DNA from: Patescibacteria group bacterium
GTDB lineage: Archaea; Nanobdellota; Nanobdellia; Pacearchaeales; GW2011-AR1
Reading direction: 5' to 3'
Length of the DNA stretch: 61,873 nt
NCBI GenBank assembly: GCA_019428815.1
Contig: JAHYJW010000004.1
Span: 1-61,873 of the forward strand
The notes under the pieces were generated by a model. It did no database searches, was not told where the DNA came from, and worked only from the letters and a program-made list of their open reading frames with translations. The translations under genes were made by a program, and so were the position numbers. Below, in pieces: positions 37,510-47,763 of the stretch. Each line of letters opens with the position of its first letter. The stretch's first letter is position 1.

Positions 37510-38313
37510 TCATAGGCTCTTATTTATCTTTTTAAAAATTAAAAATTGTTCACTGCCCATTTTAAATTCATCTAAAACCCAAAAATTTTCTTTTATAAAA
37601 TTTAATATCCAGTATCTCTTTGCTTTAAATTTTGTTCTCTTCACCATACTCTCAACTGGTAAACTAAGGATGAATAAATCAACTAAAGGGGTTAATTCTA
37701 AAAGAAGTTTTTTTGAATAATCTCTACTTAACAATTCTAAAGAGTCTATTACCTTAAATAAAAAAACAATTTTAAAGGATTTTTCTTTTTTTATCAACCT
37801 TTTAAGGAGGTTTAGTTCAAAAAGGCTTAAGTGTATTGAATCACCTAAAAGGTTACTCTTACGAAAATAGATTTTAGCTAAATCAACAAACTGGCCAATG
37901 GATTCAATGACAAAATAACTTAGATTAGATCTCTTTTTATCTATATATGGATAACTGAAAAAATTTACTCCAGATCCAAGGTCAATAATACTAAGTTTTT
38001 CTGATTTTTTAGGAATATGTTTAAAAATCTTTGAATAAATTTCAGGATAGAAATCTATCCTCTCTCTAGTAGAAAGATGTTTTCTTAAAAACCATTCTGG
38101 AGGTTTATCTTCCAAAGATCTCCCTGAAAGAAGTTTTTGACTGCCAAAAGCACCAAAAGTTTTATGTAAAAGTTCTCTTGTGAGCTTAATTTTTTCTTCA
38201 TCTGAAGTTTGCCTATTTTCAAAATGGGAAAAGGCTAAATAAATGTCTTTTTCTCTAAGTTTAGAAAACTCTTTTTTTGAAGATATCTTTTTAATTATCT
38301 CTTCTTTTTCCAT
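37510..38313 (-). CDS. Arm/Rmt/FmrO-like 16S rRNA methyltransferase homologue
   Basis: LRKHLSTRERIDFYPEIYSKIF, LSIIDLGSGVNFFSYPYI, KIVFLFKVIDSLE, LFILSLPVESM; order and spacing match the ArmA family as recalled. Confidence 0.7.
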   Translation of the reverse strand: MEKEEIIKKISSKKEFSKLREKDIYLAFSHFENRQTSDEEKIKLTRELLHKTFGAFGSQKLLSGRSLEDKPPEWFLRKHLSTRERIDFYPEIYSKIFKHIPKKSEKLSIIDLGSGVNFFSYPYIDKKRSNLSYFVIESIGQFVDLAKIYFRKSNLLGDSIHLSLFELNLLKRLIKKEKSFKIVFLFKVIDSLELLSRDYSKKLLLELTPLVDLFILSLPVESMVKRTKFKAKRYWILNFIKENFWVLDEFKMGSEQFLIFKKINKSL

Positions 38314-38437
38314 TCTATTCGATTTAATTAATGTTTAATAAATTTTTTAAGGAAAAGTTGTTTAAAAGATGTATGTAAACTTAACTTAACGCGTTATCAA
38401 AATAAAATCAAAATTTTAAAAAAGTCTTAATATTAAA

Positions 38438-39337
38438 ATGGCCTCAACAAACCAATCTCCCCAATATCAAAAAGCAGAGGGAATGTATTTACAAGCAAGA
38501 AATGATGAAGAAAGACTGAGATATCTTGAAGAAATGATCAGGGAATGTCCCAAACATAAATCTTCTGAAAAAATGCTTGCACAATTAAAAACGAGAAAGA
38601 AGAAACTTTTAGAAAAAATAAACAAAATAAAAAAAAGGGGGAAGGGGAAGAAGGAAGGAATAAAAAAGGAGGATTTACAAGCGGTTATAGTAGGTTTCAC
38701 AAATACCGGAAAATCTTCATTAATTTCTATTTTAACGAATGCTTCTCCAGAGATTACCCCCTACCATTTTACAACAAAAAAACCAGTAATTGGGATGTTA
38801 AACTATGAAGGAACGCCTATTCAAATTATAGAGGTCCCCTCTTTTGAGTCTGAGTATTATGATAGGGGGGTAGTTAATACTGCAGATTTGATTATTATTT
38901 TAGTGACTTCTCTTGAACAAATAGAAAGAATAAAAGAAGACTTAAAAAATGCCCACGGAAAAAAACTGGTAGTATTTAATTTACAGGGTTTTGAAGATGA
39001 AAGGAAAATTAATGCTACATTACAAAGTAAAAGGTATAATTTTATGAGCATCTCAACAAAAAATGGTAAGGGTATTGAAGACTTAAAAGAAAAAATTTTT
39101 CAGAATTTTGAAAAGATTAGAATTTTTACGAAAGAACCGGGAAAGGGAAAATCTCAAAAGCCAATAATTTTAGATTCAGGCACAACAATAAAAGAAATTG
39201 CAGAAAGGATTCTTAAAAATGTAAAAGAAATAAAAGAAATAAAAATTTGGGGTCCTAGTTCCAAATTTCCAGGGCAAAGGGTTGGAATCAAACATATTCT
39301 AAAAGATTTAGATGTTGTAGAATTTAAAACGTATTAA
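38438..39337 (+). CDS. Obg/DRG-like GTPase with TGS domain, degenerate G3/G4 motifs
   Basis: GFTNTGKSSLISILTNASPEITPYHFTTKKP; C-terminal TGS. Confidence 0.8.
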   Translation: MASTNQSPQYQKAEGMYLQARNDEERLRYLEEMIRECPKHKSSEKMLAQLKTRKKKLLEKINKIKKRGKGKKEGIKKEDLQAVIVGFTNTGKSSLISILTNASPEITPYHFTTKKPVIGMLNYEGTPIQIIEVPSFESEYYDRGVVNTADLIIILVTSLEQIERIKEDLKNAHGKKLVVFNLQGFEDERKINATLQSKRYNFMSISTKNGKGIEDLKEKIFQNFEKIRIFTKEPGKGKSQKPIILDSGTTIKEIAERILKNVKEIKEIKIWGPSSKFPGQRVGIKHILKDLDVVEFKTY

Positions 39338-39359
39338 GAAAAAGAAAAGATTATCAATT

Positions 39360-40337
39360 TTATTGATTTTTCCTTATAAGAGAAATGATCTCCTCTAAAT
39401 ATCTGGATATTGCATTTTTTAAATCAGAAGGATGAATCTTTTCTGATTCAAACATTTTCTCTAATTTAGGATAATCTTCAATTAAAATATCCCCCCCATA
39501 TCTTTTCTCTCTTTTTATTTTCAATTCTCCAAATTGAGGGAAGATAATTGTTTTAGCTATAGACAACAGAGGATTGTTTGTGACGTCTCCTACTTTACAA
39601 TAAGCTCTCCCAATCTTTTTCTCAATATCCTCTTTTTTATCTTTAATAGAGATTAAACTCTCCGGAACAGAACTAGACATCTTTCCCCCAGGTCCCTTAA
39701 GACTCGGAATTATAGGGGTGTACAAATAAACTGCTTCAGGAAGATCAATTTCTTTTCCGATATCTAATCCCAGCATATAAATTTTTCTTTGGTCTGTGCC
39801 TGCAACCACAAAATTAGTTCCTAGTGCATGAACATCTGCTATTTGCATAAGTGGATAAATTATCTGACTTATTCGCGTATTTTCTGTATTTCTTACAACT
39901 TGTTGGATAGAACGAATACCCCTTTGAAGAGTTGTTTTTAATGCTAATTTAAGCACATTCTCCATATATTCTGGTTTTCTTTGAAAATCAGTTCCTTTGA
40001 TAAATTCTGCCTTTAAACCCATAGCTTTGAAAGCTTTTTCCCATTGTTTTACTTGACTATTTACAAAACCCCAATCCCCTTTTTGATTGAGCCAAGTATG
40101 CCAATCAGCAAGAAGAATCTTTATTTTTATCCCTGCTTTTTGAAGATCTAAAAGTTTCATTACAGTTACCAAATGACCAAGATGAATATCTCCTGAACAC
40201 TCATAGCCACAATAAGCAACTCCTTTTTTCATAAAATTTTCAATTTGTTGTACATTTATGATTTCTTCAGTATTCATCTTTATCAGTTCAATTTTCTCAT
40301 CAATTTTTCTTCTCATAGATAAGTTACATACCCCCAA
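39360..40337 (-). CDS. tyrS: Tyrosyl-tRNA synthetase
   Basis: GYECSGDIHLGHL (HIGH-like), GPGGKMSSS (KMSKS). Confidence 0.92.
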   Translation of the reverse strand: MGVCNLSMRRKIDEKIELIKMNTEEIINVQQIENFMKKGVAYCGYECSGDIHLGHLVTVMKLLDLQKAGIKIKILLADWHTWLNQKGDWGFVNSQVKQWEKAFKAMGLKAEFIKGTDFQRKPEYMENVLKLALKTTLQRGIRSIQQVVRNTENTRISQIIYPLMQIADVHALGTNFVVAGTDQRKIYMLGLDIGKEIDLPEAVYLYTPIIPSLKGPGGKMSSSVPESLISIKDKKEDIEKKIGRAYCKVGDVTNNPLLSIAKTIIFPQFGELKIKREKRYGGDILIEDYPKLEKMFESEKIHPSDLKNAISRYLEEIISLIRKNQ

Positions 40338-40400
40338 TTATTAAATGTTTTTGTTCCATTCATTAAAAAGAATAAATATTAAAAAAACCAGAATTACAAA

Positions 40401-40577
40401 TTAAAGAGAGATAGCTTTTTGGGGGCAGGAATTTGCAGCTTTCTTCTCACATACTAAATCTTTGGAGATTTTTTTAACTCTTGCCTTCCCATCAGAAACT
40501 TCAAAACTTTTAGGGCAAATTGAAGCACAAAGTCCACAACCAATACACTTCTCTTCATCAATTTTTACTTTTCCCAT
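40401..40577 (-). CDS. 4Fe-4S ferredoxin (58 aa), likely oxidoreductase delta subunit; absent from ORF track
   Basis: MGKVKIDEEKCIGCGLCASICPKSFEVSDGKARVKKISKDLVCEKKAANSCPQKAISL*; overlaps the 3' end of the beta subunit gene. Confidence 0.88.
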   Translation of the reverse strand: MGKVKIDEEKCIGCGLCASICPKSFEVSDGKARVKKISKDLVCEKKAANSCPQKAISL

Positions 40578-41400
40578 TATACCTCCTATCTAATTTTAAT
40601 TCTTGAAAGGTTTCTCTTTCTTTCTGATAAAAGATTCCTAAAGGTATCTTTGATTCTACAGAGACGTAATCAAATTCTTCGGATTTACAAAATGCTTGAG
40701 ATAAATCTTCTTTATTATGCCCAGATTCTTGTAGATTATAAAATCTATTTTCGTAAGTGTTATGATGGAAGATTAAACAAGGTTGAATAATCTCAATAAA
40801 TACAAACCCCTTATGATTTTTTGATTTTTCGAGGATATCCCTAACTTGCTCAGAATTTGCAAATACTCTTGCCACAAAACTTGCTCCAGAAGAAAGCATT
40901 AATTTGAGGGGGTTAAGGGGTAATAAAAAATTTCCAGAAGGATTTGATTTATCGATATACCCTTTTTCAGTCACAGGAGTTGGTTGGCCTAAAGTCAAGG
41001 CAAATACCTGATTATTATGGACTATATATGTAAAATCAGTATTAAATCTCGCGGCATGGATAGTATGTTCGATTCCCTCTGCATAAGCATCTCCATCACC
41101 TGAAAAACCAAAAACTTTCAATTTTGGTTTGGCTAATTTAATTCCAGTACAAGTAGGGGGAACTCTTCCATGAAGGGTATTTGCCCCTGGAAGGTTTAGA
41201 TAATCAAATATCTTAGAATTACAACCAATTCCAGAAACAATTGCAAAATCATCTAATTTTTTTCCTTTTTTTATCTCATTCTCTAAAAAATTTTGAACTC
41301 CAGAAAGTATCTGAAAGTTAAAACATCCCGGACACCAGGTAGGTAAGATAGTTGTTCTTAAAGATTTATTTTTATTTATTTTTGTTTTATCTGAACTCAT
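40558..41400 (-). CDS. 2-oxoacid:ferredoxin oxidoreductase beta subunit
   Basis: TWCPGCFNFQIL, GIGCNSKIFDYLNLPGANTLHGR, GFSGDGDAYAEGIEH (TPP motif). Confidence 0.9.
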   Translation of the reverse strand: MSSDKTKINKNKSLRTTILPTWCPGCFNFQILSGVQNFLENEIKKGKKLDDFAIVSGIGCNSKIFDYLNLPGANTLHGRVPPTCTGIKLAKPKLKVFGFSGDGDAYAEGIEHTIHAARFNTDFTYIVHNNQVFALTLGQPTPVTEKGYIDKSNPSGNFLLPLNPLKLMLSSGASFVARVFANSEQVRDILEKSKNHKGFVFIEIIQPCLIFHHNTYENRFYNLQESGHNKEDLSQAFCKSEEFDYVSVESKIPLGIFYQKERETFQELKLDRRYNGKSKN

Positions 41401-42896
41401 TTTATTCTTTTTTTTATCTCGTTTTTAATTACATCACTAAAAAATTGTCTCCCATCATATTTTAAAATTTTATTTTTTTCAGGGATTACATAACCAAAAT
41501 TTTTAGAGATTAATTTAGAAAATGGTGAGTCGGAGTTGTTTTCAACAACAATAACTTTTTTAGCAGATTTTATTTCTTTTTCTAATTTTTTTGGTAAAGG
41601 TTCAAGATAAGGCACATGGATCATCTTACAATTCAATTCTTTAGTAGCATCTAAAACTGGACCCTTAGTACTCCCCCAAGTTAAAACGAGATTTTTGCTT
41701 TGGGTATTGCCAAAAACTTCAAGGCTATTTAATTTTTCTAATTCTTGAAGGATTTTCTCTCGTTTAAGTTTTCTCCTTTCTGCAGCTTTAAAAAGATCTT
41801 CTGCTTTTTCGCTAATCTCTCCTTTTATATCTGTTTCGTAGCTCGAAAATCTTTTGGGCCAAGAGATGTTTTTTATAGATTTTTTTAATCTTGGTTTTTG
41901 AGTTTCTAAGTAGACACTTTCTGCAAGGTGTTTATCCGAGAGTATTATTCCTGGAACCTTATATTTCTGGGTTAAATAAAATAATTCTGAAACCCTTTCC
42001 ATTGCTTCAGTAGGGTCTCCTGGAGCAACAACTATTCTTGTAAATTCTCCATGTCCAGAACAACAAGCTACATCTAAATCCCCTTGTCCAGTTCCAGTTG
42101 GAAATCCAGTTCCAGGACCAAATCTTTGAGCGAGATAAAAAACAACAGGTATTCCTGAAGCACCAATAAAACTAAGAAATTCAGTCATTAAATCAAAACC
42201 CCCTCCGCTGGTTCCCACCATAACTTTAGCACCAGTAATAGCACTTCCCGTAGCAGCTGCAATATCTGCAATTTCATTTTCTAAACCAACAACATAATGA
42301 GAATTATCCTTTTGTCTTTTAGCTAATTCTACTAACAACCCTGTTGCAGGAGTCATAGGATATGCATAATAAAAATCTAATCCAGATTTGATTGCAGAAA
42401 GAGCAATTGCTTCGCTCCCATCCATTAAAAGAATATTCTTTCTTTTTTTAATTAATGGAAGTTCAATTTTTCTCTTCTCAGAATCATAACCTTTTTTAGC
42501 TTCCTTTAAAGCTTCTTCTGCATTTCTAACCCCTTTAAGATTATTTTCCAGTGAATCAAAACCTAAATTCAATAATTTAAAAATTGCGCCAATATAAAAT
42601 GAATTTTCTTCTCCCTCCTGATAAATAATTGTTTTTTTATGGGTATTTTTTTCATGAATTTTTCTAGAAAGTTTATCTAAAGGAATTAAAATATCAATAC
42701 CAGAGGTATTGCTCATTACCTTCTCTGTTGAGAAAGTAATAGTGTTATAATTATGGCCACCTCGGACCATAGACTGATATTCTCTTGAGCAAAATAAATA
42801 ATAACCTTTTTGCGCCAATCCCTGAGAAATTAAACCTGCAAGAAAATTGGGACCTTGCCCCGCAGGGCCGCCACAAACAATATTCCACCTCATCAT
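41397..42896 (-). CDS. 2-oxoacid:ferredoxin oxidoreductase gamma-alpha fusion subunit
   Basis: CGGPAGQGPNFLAGLI...; YAYPMTPATGLLVELA; GTSGGGFDLMTE. Confidence 0.9.
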   Translation of the reverse strand: MMRWNIVCGGPAGQGPNFLAGLISQGLAQKGYYLFCSREYQSMVRGGHNYNTITFSTEKVMSNTSGIDILIPLDKLSRKIHEKNTHKKTIIYQEGEENSFYIGAIFKLLNLGFDSLENNLKGVRNAEEALKEAKKGYDSEKRKIELPLIKKRKNILLMDGSEAIALSAIKSGLDFYYAYPMTPATGLLVELAKRQKDNSHYVVGLENEIADIAAATGSAITGAKVMVGTSGGGFDLMTEFLSFIGASGIPVVFYLAQRFGPGTGFPTGTGQGDLDVACCSGHGEFTRIVVAPGDPTEAMERVSELFYLTQKYKVPGIILSDKHLAESVYLETQKPRLKKSIKNISWPKRFSSYETDIKGEISEKAEDLFKAAERRKLKREKILQELEKLNSLEVFGNTQSKNLVLTWGSTKGPVLDATKELNCKMIHVPYLEPLPKKLEKEIKSAKKVIVVENNSDSPFSKLISKNFGYVIPEKNKILKYDGRQFFSDVIKNEIKKRIK

Positions 42897-42970
42897 AAAA
42901 AATAGAGTAAAGGCTATTTAAATCTTACTTGATAATTTTAAAAAAAAATAAAAATAAAAAACAACACAAA

Positions 42971-43564
42971 TCACTTTTTGAATTTGTTAGTAATAAAATA
43001 CTTTTTGCCCTTTATTCCTTTATCGTAAAGCCTCTTAGTATAACCCACATTATCAATTTGATCCTCTTGTATCCCTAGTTCATTTAAAACTTCCAAGATT
43101 TTATTTCGAGCCTTACTAACTTCACTTCTTTTTGCAAGGTATTCAATTTCAAGATAGGTGCCTACATTTTTAACATGATTAATCTCAATTACAACTCTTT
43201 TATCTTTTTTATAAAGATACGATTCTGTATGTTTTCTCTTCTTAACCCATGGTTCAAAACTAAGATCCTCCAAAAGAGCTAAAAAATTCCTCATTTGATC
43301 TCGATTTAGTATCTCAAATTCATATTCTTCTTTTACAACAACGCCCTCTTTCCAAAGTTTTTTAAGATGTTTTTTAAAATTAACAGTATACTTTTTACCG
43401 TCATATCTTATTCTGAATGCTTTTTTAGGATAACCTTTAGGATTAAATGCAAAGTAATCGTCACCCCGGCTTTCTGTTTTTTCATGGATTGCAATGCTTT
43501 TTATAATTTTTCTTAGAAGGGCAACATTATCAATTCGTGCTTTTGTTTCGACCTCTAGTAACAT
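42971..43564 (-). CDS. CYTH-domain protein (class IV adenylate cyclase/ThTPase-like)
   Basis: LLEVETKARID ... RIRYDGKKYTVNFKK ... VIEINHVKNVGTYLEIEYL. Confidence 0.85.
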   Translation of the reverse strand: MLLEVETKARIDNVALLRKIIKSIAIHEKTESRGDDYFAFNPKGYPKKAFRIRYDGKKYTVNFKKHLKKLWKEGVVVKEEYEFEILNRDQMRNFLALLEDLSFEPWVKKRKHTESYLYKKDKRVVIEINHVKNVGTYLEIEYLAKRSEVSKARNKILEVLNELGIQEDQIDNVGYTKRLYDKGIKGKKYFITNKFKK

Positions 43565-43602
43565 TTTTTACCTCTTTTTTGATTTATTCCACTTAAGAAT
43601 TT

Positions 43603-45552
43603 TTACCTTTTAAATCCTTCTTTTATTTTAATCTTTATTTCGTCAATGCACTCCTTATTAACAATAGTAGAGAGTTCACCTAATTCTTCATCTCTTAATA
43701 AAGACTTTAAAATTCTCCTCATTATTTTTCCGGAACGAGTTTTAGGAAGATCTTCTACAAAATAAATTTCTTTAGGCCTTGCAATGGGCCCAATCTGGGT
43801 ATTAACAAGAGAAGTAATTTCTTTACGAATCCTTTCTTCTTTTCTACTCTCTAATTTTTTCTTTGGCATAGCAAATACCACGATTTCTTCACCCTTAATT
43901 TTATCAGGTCTTGAAACAACTGCAACATCTCCGATACTCTTACTCTTATGAATTGCGTGTTCTAACTCCGCTGTTGAAAGCCGATGTCCTGCAACCTTAA
44001 TCACGTCATCACTTCTCCCAAGGATTTTTATAAATCCGTTAGGGTAAAGAACAGCTGCATCTCCTGTAATGTAATAATCCACTTTTTTTCCATTTAATTT
44101 AAAATAAGTTTCTTTGTATTTTTTTTCATTTTTCCAAACTCCCCTCAACATTGCTGGAGAAAAGGGGGGGAATTGAACCAAAAGGCCTTTTCCTTTTTTT
44201 AAAATTCGCCCGGTTTCACTAACAACCCCGTACTTTGTTCCAGGAAGACTTCTTCCCGCAATTCCAGGCATAAAAGGTCCAACACCTGGAAGAGAATTAA
44301 TTACATTTGTTCCAGTTTCAGTTTGCCACCAAGTATCAATAACCGGAAGATTTCCTTTCCCAATTTTTTTGAAGTACCATTTCCAAGTCACTTCATCAAT
44401 TGGTTCCCCTACAGAACCTAAAATTTTCAATGAATCCATTTTTTTAGGAACCCATTTATCTCCCCAAAGAATAAACATTCTTAATGCCGTAGGAGCAGTA
44501 TAAAATGCAGATACTTTATACTTGTTAATTATTTTCCAAAATCTCCCAGGGTTAGGATAATTTGGGATCCCCTCATACATCAAAGTTGTAAAACCATTCA
44601 GTAAAGGACCGTAACATAAATAAGTATGTCCGGTGACCCATCCAATATCTGCAGTACACCAAATTATTTCTCCTTCTTTAAGATTAAAATTCCATTTAGT
44701 GGTATACATTGCTTGAACAGAATACCCCCCGCTTTCGTGAATAACACCTTTAGGTTTCCCAGTTGTCCCAGAAGTATACAAAATAAAAAGGGGTTCATTA
44801 CTTTCCATTGTTTCAGGTTCACAGTATTCACCTGCTTTTAATAAAAGTTCATCGTACCATTCTTGACCTTTTTTTAAAGCTCTTTTTTTATCAAAACGGT
44901 TTATTACGATAGTTCTCTTTAATTTTGTCTCTTTTATTCCTTCTTCTGCCCTTTGGAGTAATTTTTCTTTTTCTCCTTTTCTATAATAACCGTCCGCAGT
45001 TATCAATAATTTTGCTTCTCCATCTAAAACTCTAACTTTAAGTGCATCTGAAGAAAAACCGGAAAAAACAATACTATGAATTGCTCCGATTCTTGCACAT
45101 GCTAACATAGAAATAATAACCTCCGGAATTAAAGGAAGATAAATACAAACCACATCTCCTTTCTTAATTCCTTTTTGTTTTAAAACGTTAGCGAATTTGT
45201 TAACCTCCTTCCAAAGTTCTTTATAAGTATAAATTCTTTCTTTTTCATCCTCTTTTTCTGGAACCCAAATAATCGCTTTGTTATCCCCCAAACGATATAA
45301 ATGTCTATCTAAAGCATTATAACATATATTCAGTTTACCTCCAAGAAACCATTTAAAAAACTCACCTTTTTGTTCGTATCCCTTTTTCCATTTTTCCTTC
45401 CAGGAAATTCCTTCTTCTGCAAGTTTCTCCCAGAATTTTATAGGATCTTTAGCAGCTTCGCCATAAATTTTTTCATCAGAAATCCAGGATTCATTTTTTG
45501 AATCTTTTGTTGGAACATAAAATCTTCCTTTTTTTAAAACCCTCTTTTTCAT
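43603..45552 (-). CDS. acs: Acetyl-CoA synthetase (AMP-forming)
   Basis: LYTSGTTGKPKGVIHESGGY, DTWWQTETG, DVIKVAGHRLSTAELE, PKTRSGKIMRR. Confidence 0.95.
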   Translation of the reverse strand: MKKRVLKKGRFYVPTKDSKNESWISDEKIYGEAAKDPIKFWEKLAEEGISWKEKWKKGYEQKGEFFKWFLGGKLNICYNALDRHLYRLGDNKAIIWVPEKEDEKERIYTYKELWKEVNKFANVLKQKGIKKGDVVCIYLPLIPEVIISMLACARIGAIHSIVFSGFSSDALKVRVLDGEAKLLITADGYYRKGEKEKLLQRAEEGIKETKLKRTIVINRFDKKRALKKGQEWYDELLLKAGEYCEPETMESNEPLFILYTSGTTGKPKGVIHESGGYSVQAMYTTKWNFNLKEGEIIWCTADIGWVTGHTYLCYGPLLNGFTTLMYEGIPNYPNPGRFWKIINKYKVSAFYTAPTALRMFILWGDKWVPKKMDSLKILGSVGEPIDEVTWKWYFKKIGKGNLPVIDTWWQTETGTNVINSLPGVGPFMPGIAGRSLPGTKYGVVSETGRILKKGKGLLVQFPPFSPAMLRGVWKNEKKYKETYFKLNGKKVDYYITGDAAVLYPNGFIKILGRSDDVIKVAGHRLSTAELEHAIHKSKSIGDVAVVSRPDKIKGEEIVVFAMPKKKLESRKEERIRKEITSLVNTQIGPIARPKEIYFVEDLPKTRSGKIMRRILKSLLRDEELGELSTIVNKECIDEIKIKIKEGFKR

Positions 45553-45700
45553 TTTTTGCTTTTATTTTTTAACTCCGAAGTTTATGATATAAAATTATTT
45601 TAGTTTTTAAAGTTTATTTTAAAGTTTGTAGTTCAATAAAGATTCAATTATTTATGTATCAAATAAATTTAATTTCCCTTTTTCTTTAAGAAAATATTTT

Positions 45701-46708
45701 TTAAGAAGCAGGGTCTCTAACAGCTCCAAATACTATATTCCCGGTACAACTTCCAGCTACGCCCATAGGAACATAAATTCTCCAGAAACTAGGTTTAATG
45801 GCGTTATTAATAACATCATCTGTTCGCTTATTTAAATTAAATTCATAAACATTAACTTCAGTTGTTTTTGTTAAATTTGTATATGTTCCTTCAAATTCTC
45901 CAAAAGAAAGAGCCCCGGGAGTTGATTCAGTTAAATTGAACTTTTCATAGAATATAGAAATAAACCCGATAGCTCCTAGGCTACAATTCATTGCATAATT
46001 ATCCCCAGGAGTCTGCGCATAACCACTTAAAGTCAAATTTAGTTCGACATTACCATAATTAGTTACATTTGCTAATTGTTCATCTGAAACAAAAGTTGCA
46101 TTAACCTGTCCATAATTTATTGAATCTGGAAGCCCAATAGCCAACAGCTCATTAACAGACTGAGTACTACTATTAAAAGTTGTCCAACCCTCTGAATCTG
46201 TAACTAAAACACTTGCATTCCATAATCCTTCGTTGGCATAGTATTCTAAATAAAGGGTACAATTTGATTCAATTTCATACTCGTCCCCATAAGAGGTGTT
46301 TATATCACAACTGATGTTTGTATAATGGATGCTGTTATTATCAGCTCCCCCATAAAGAGAATTAGAATTATCAAAAAATTCTAAAGAAACATTATCTATG
46401 TCTCCTTCCCCATTAAAATCTCTCGCAATAACAATTACTGAAAGAAGAGTCGTAGAATTAGGTGTTAAATCAATAGAATATCCATCATTAATAGTAATAG
46501 ATAATATCTCAGGATAAACATTTCCAATATCCAGTTGAGAATTAACTGTAACATTTTCCCCTATACCCGCAGAAACTCTCGGAAATGAAAATACAAAAAA
46601 AGTACTAATTGCTAAAAATTGTAAAATAGCTAAAGCGAATATCAAGATTCCTAAAAACAAAAATTTCTTACTAATTTTTATTTTTTTATTTTTAAGTTTT
46701 ATTCTCAT
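45701..46708 (-). CDS. Secreted N-glycosylation-sequon-rich surface protein
   Basis: N-terminal signal/TM, many NxS/T sequons, C-terminal SCTGNIVFGAVRDPAS. Confidence 0.7.
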   Translation of the reverse strand: MRIKLKNKKIKISKKFLFLGILIFALAILQFLAISTFFVFSFPRVSAGIGENVTVNSQLDIGNVYPEILSITINDGYSIDLTPNSTTLLSVIVIARDFNGEGDIDNVSLEFFDNSNSLYGGADNNSIHYTNISCDINTSYGDEYEIESNCTLYLEYYANEGLWNASVLVTDSEGWTTFNSSTQSVNELLAIGLPDSINYGQVNATFVSDEQLANVTNYGNVELNLTLSGYAQTPGDNYAMNCSLGAIGFISIFYEKFNLTESTPGALSFGEFEGTYTNLTKTTEVNVYEFNLNKRTDDVINNAIKPSFWRIYVPMGVAGSCTGNIVFGAVRDPAS

Positions 46709-46794
46709 CTCTTTTTATGAAGCTGCTTAAATTTAAGAAGCTAATTTAATAATGATCTTTTTATTTATAAACTTTACTTTATTTTTAATTTTAA

Positions 46795-47556
46795 TTAGAC
46801 TAATTCTATATAAAGGTAATATGCTGTGGCTCCCTCCCAATCAGAATTTCCTCTTTCAGGAACAATCATCTGAAAATCATATTTATTACCGTCATATCCC
46901 TCAATAGAGTCCTCTAAGATTGTAGTATAGATAAGATTCCCAGGGGAAAGGTAATCAACACCATCAAAAAGAACAACTTCTTGAAAAGATTCGTTTTGCG
47001 AGGTATCGTTTATATAAGTATAAAGAGAAGGGCAGGAATCTGAGAGGATGTGTGTAGTACCTACATAAAAATCATCATGAGTATTCCCCGAAAAAGTAGC
47101 GGTTAAATTATCATTTGGATTTGAATGGTTCAAAATAATATTCTCTGATTCTAAGATATCACTATTTGCACATTTAATCTGGTCCCATTGAACAAGCGTA
47201 TCATTACGTGTTGCATAAACATTTCCAGAGATTGTGGCAAGTTGCCAGTCATATATAGTAGAACCATTACTGTTATCAAGGGTAAATAATCCAAAAACCC
47301 ATCCAACAAATGCTTTCCAACGAGGATTTTGGATTGAAGCAGTGATATTCAAAGAGGAGATATAACCCCCAGATATATTCACCTCTACTCCTGGCAAAGC
47401 TAACTTTGTTTCGTTGCCGGTGATGTTTATTGAATCTGGGCCAGTTTGTTCTGCAACAACAAAAGAAGTAGTTAAAAGAATAACAATTAAAGAGGCTATT
47501 AAAACAATTAGGTTTAAAGGAAAATTTTTCAATTTAATTTTTTTATTTAAATCCAT
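46795..47556 (-). CDS. Secreted protein with surface domain shared with 47764-48561 and the giant protein C-terminus
   Basis: Signal peptide; WKAFVGWVFGLFTLDNSNGSTIYDWQLATISGNVYATRNDTLVQWDQIKCAN ... YDFQMIVPERG...YYLYIELV. Confidence 0.75.
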   Translation of the reverse strand: MDLNKKIKLKNFPLNLIVLIASLIVILLTTSFVVAEQTGPDSINITGNETKLALPGVEVNISGGYISSLNITASIQNPRWKAFVGWVFGLFTLDNSNGSTIYDWQLATISGNVYATRNDTLVQWDQIKCANSDILESENIILNHSNPNDNLTATFSGNTHDDFYVGTTHILSDSCPSLYTYINDTSQNESFQEVVLFDGVDYLSPGNLIYTTILEDSIEGYDGNKYDFQMIVPERGNSDWEGATAYYLYIELV

Positions 47557-47763
47557 ATCACCACTTTTTAATCATTTATAATAAGTATGTTAAATATATC
47601 TTAATGATTAAGATAATCAGTAAAAAATACTTTATAAATGTTTTTCTGTTTTTGGTATTCTCTTACCTTTATTAAAAATAATTTTAAAAAGAGAATTTAA
47701 AATTTATAAGAATAAAAACTGAAAAAGAAAAAGAAAAAGAAAAAGAATTTTACACAAAACTAA

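Noticed and set aside
47715-47752. (GAAAAA)n simple repeat between two surface-protein genes
   Set aside because: Short A-rich microsatellite in an AT-rich intergenic region; no sign of function beyond possible slippage.
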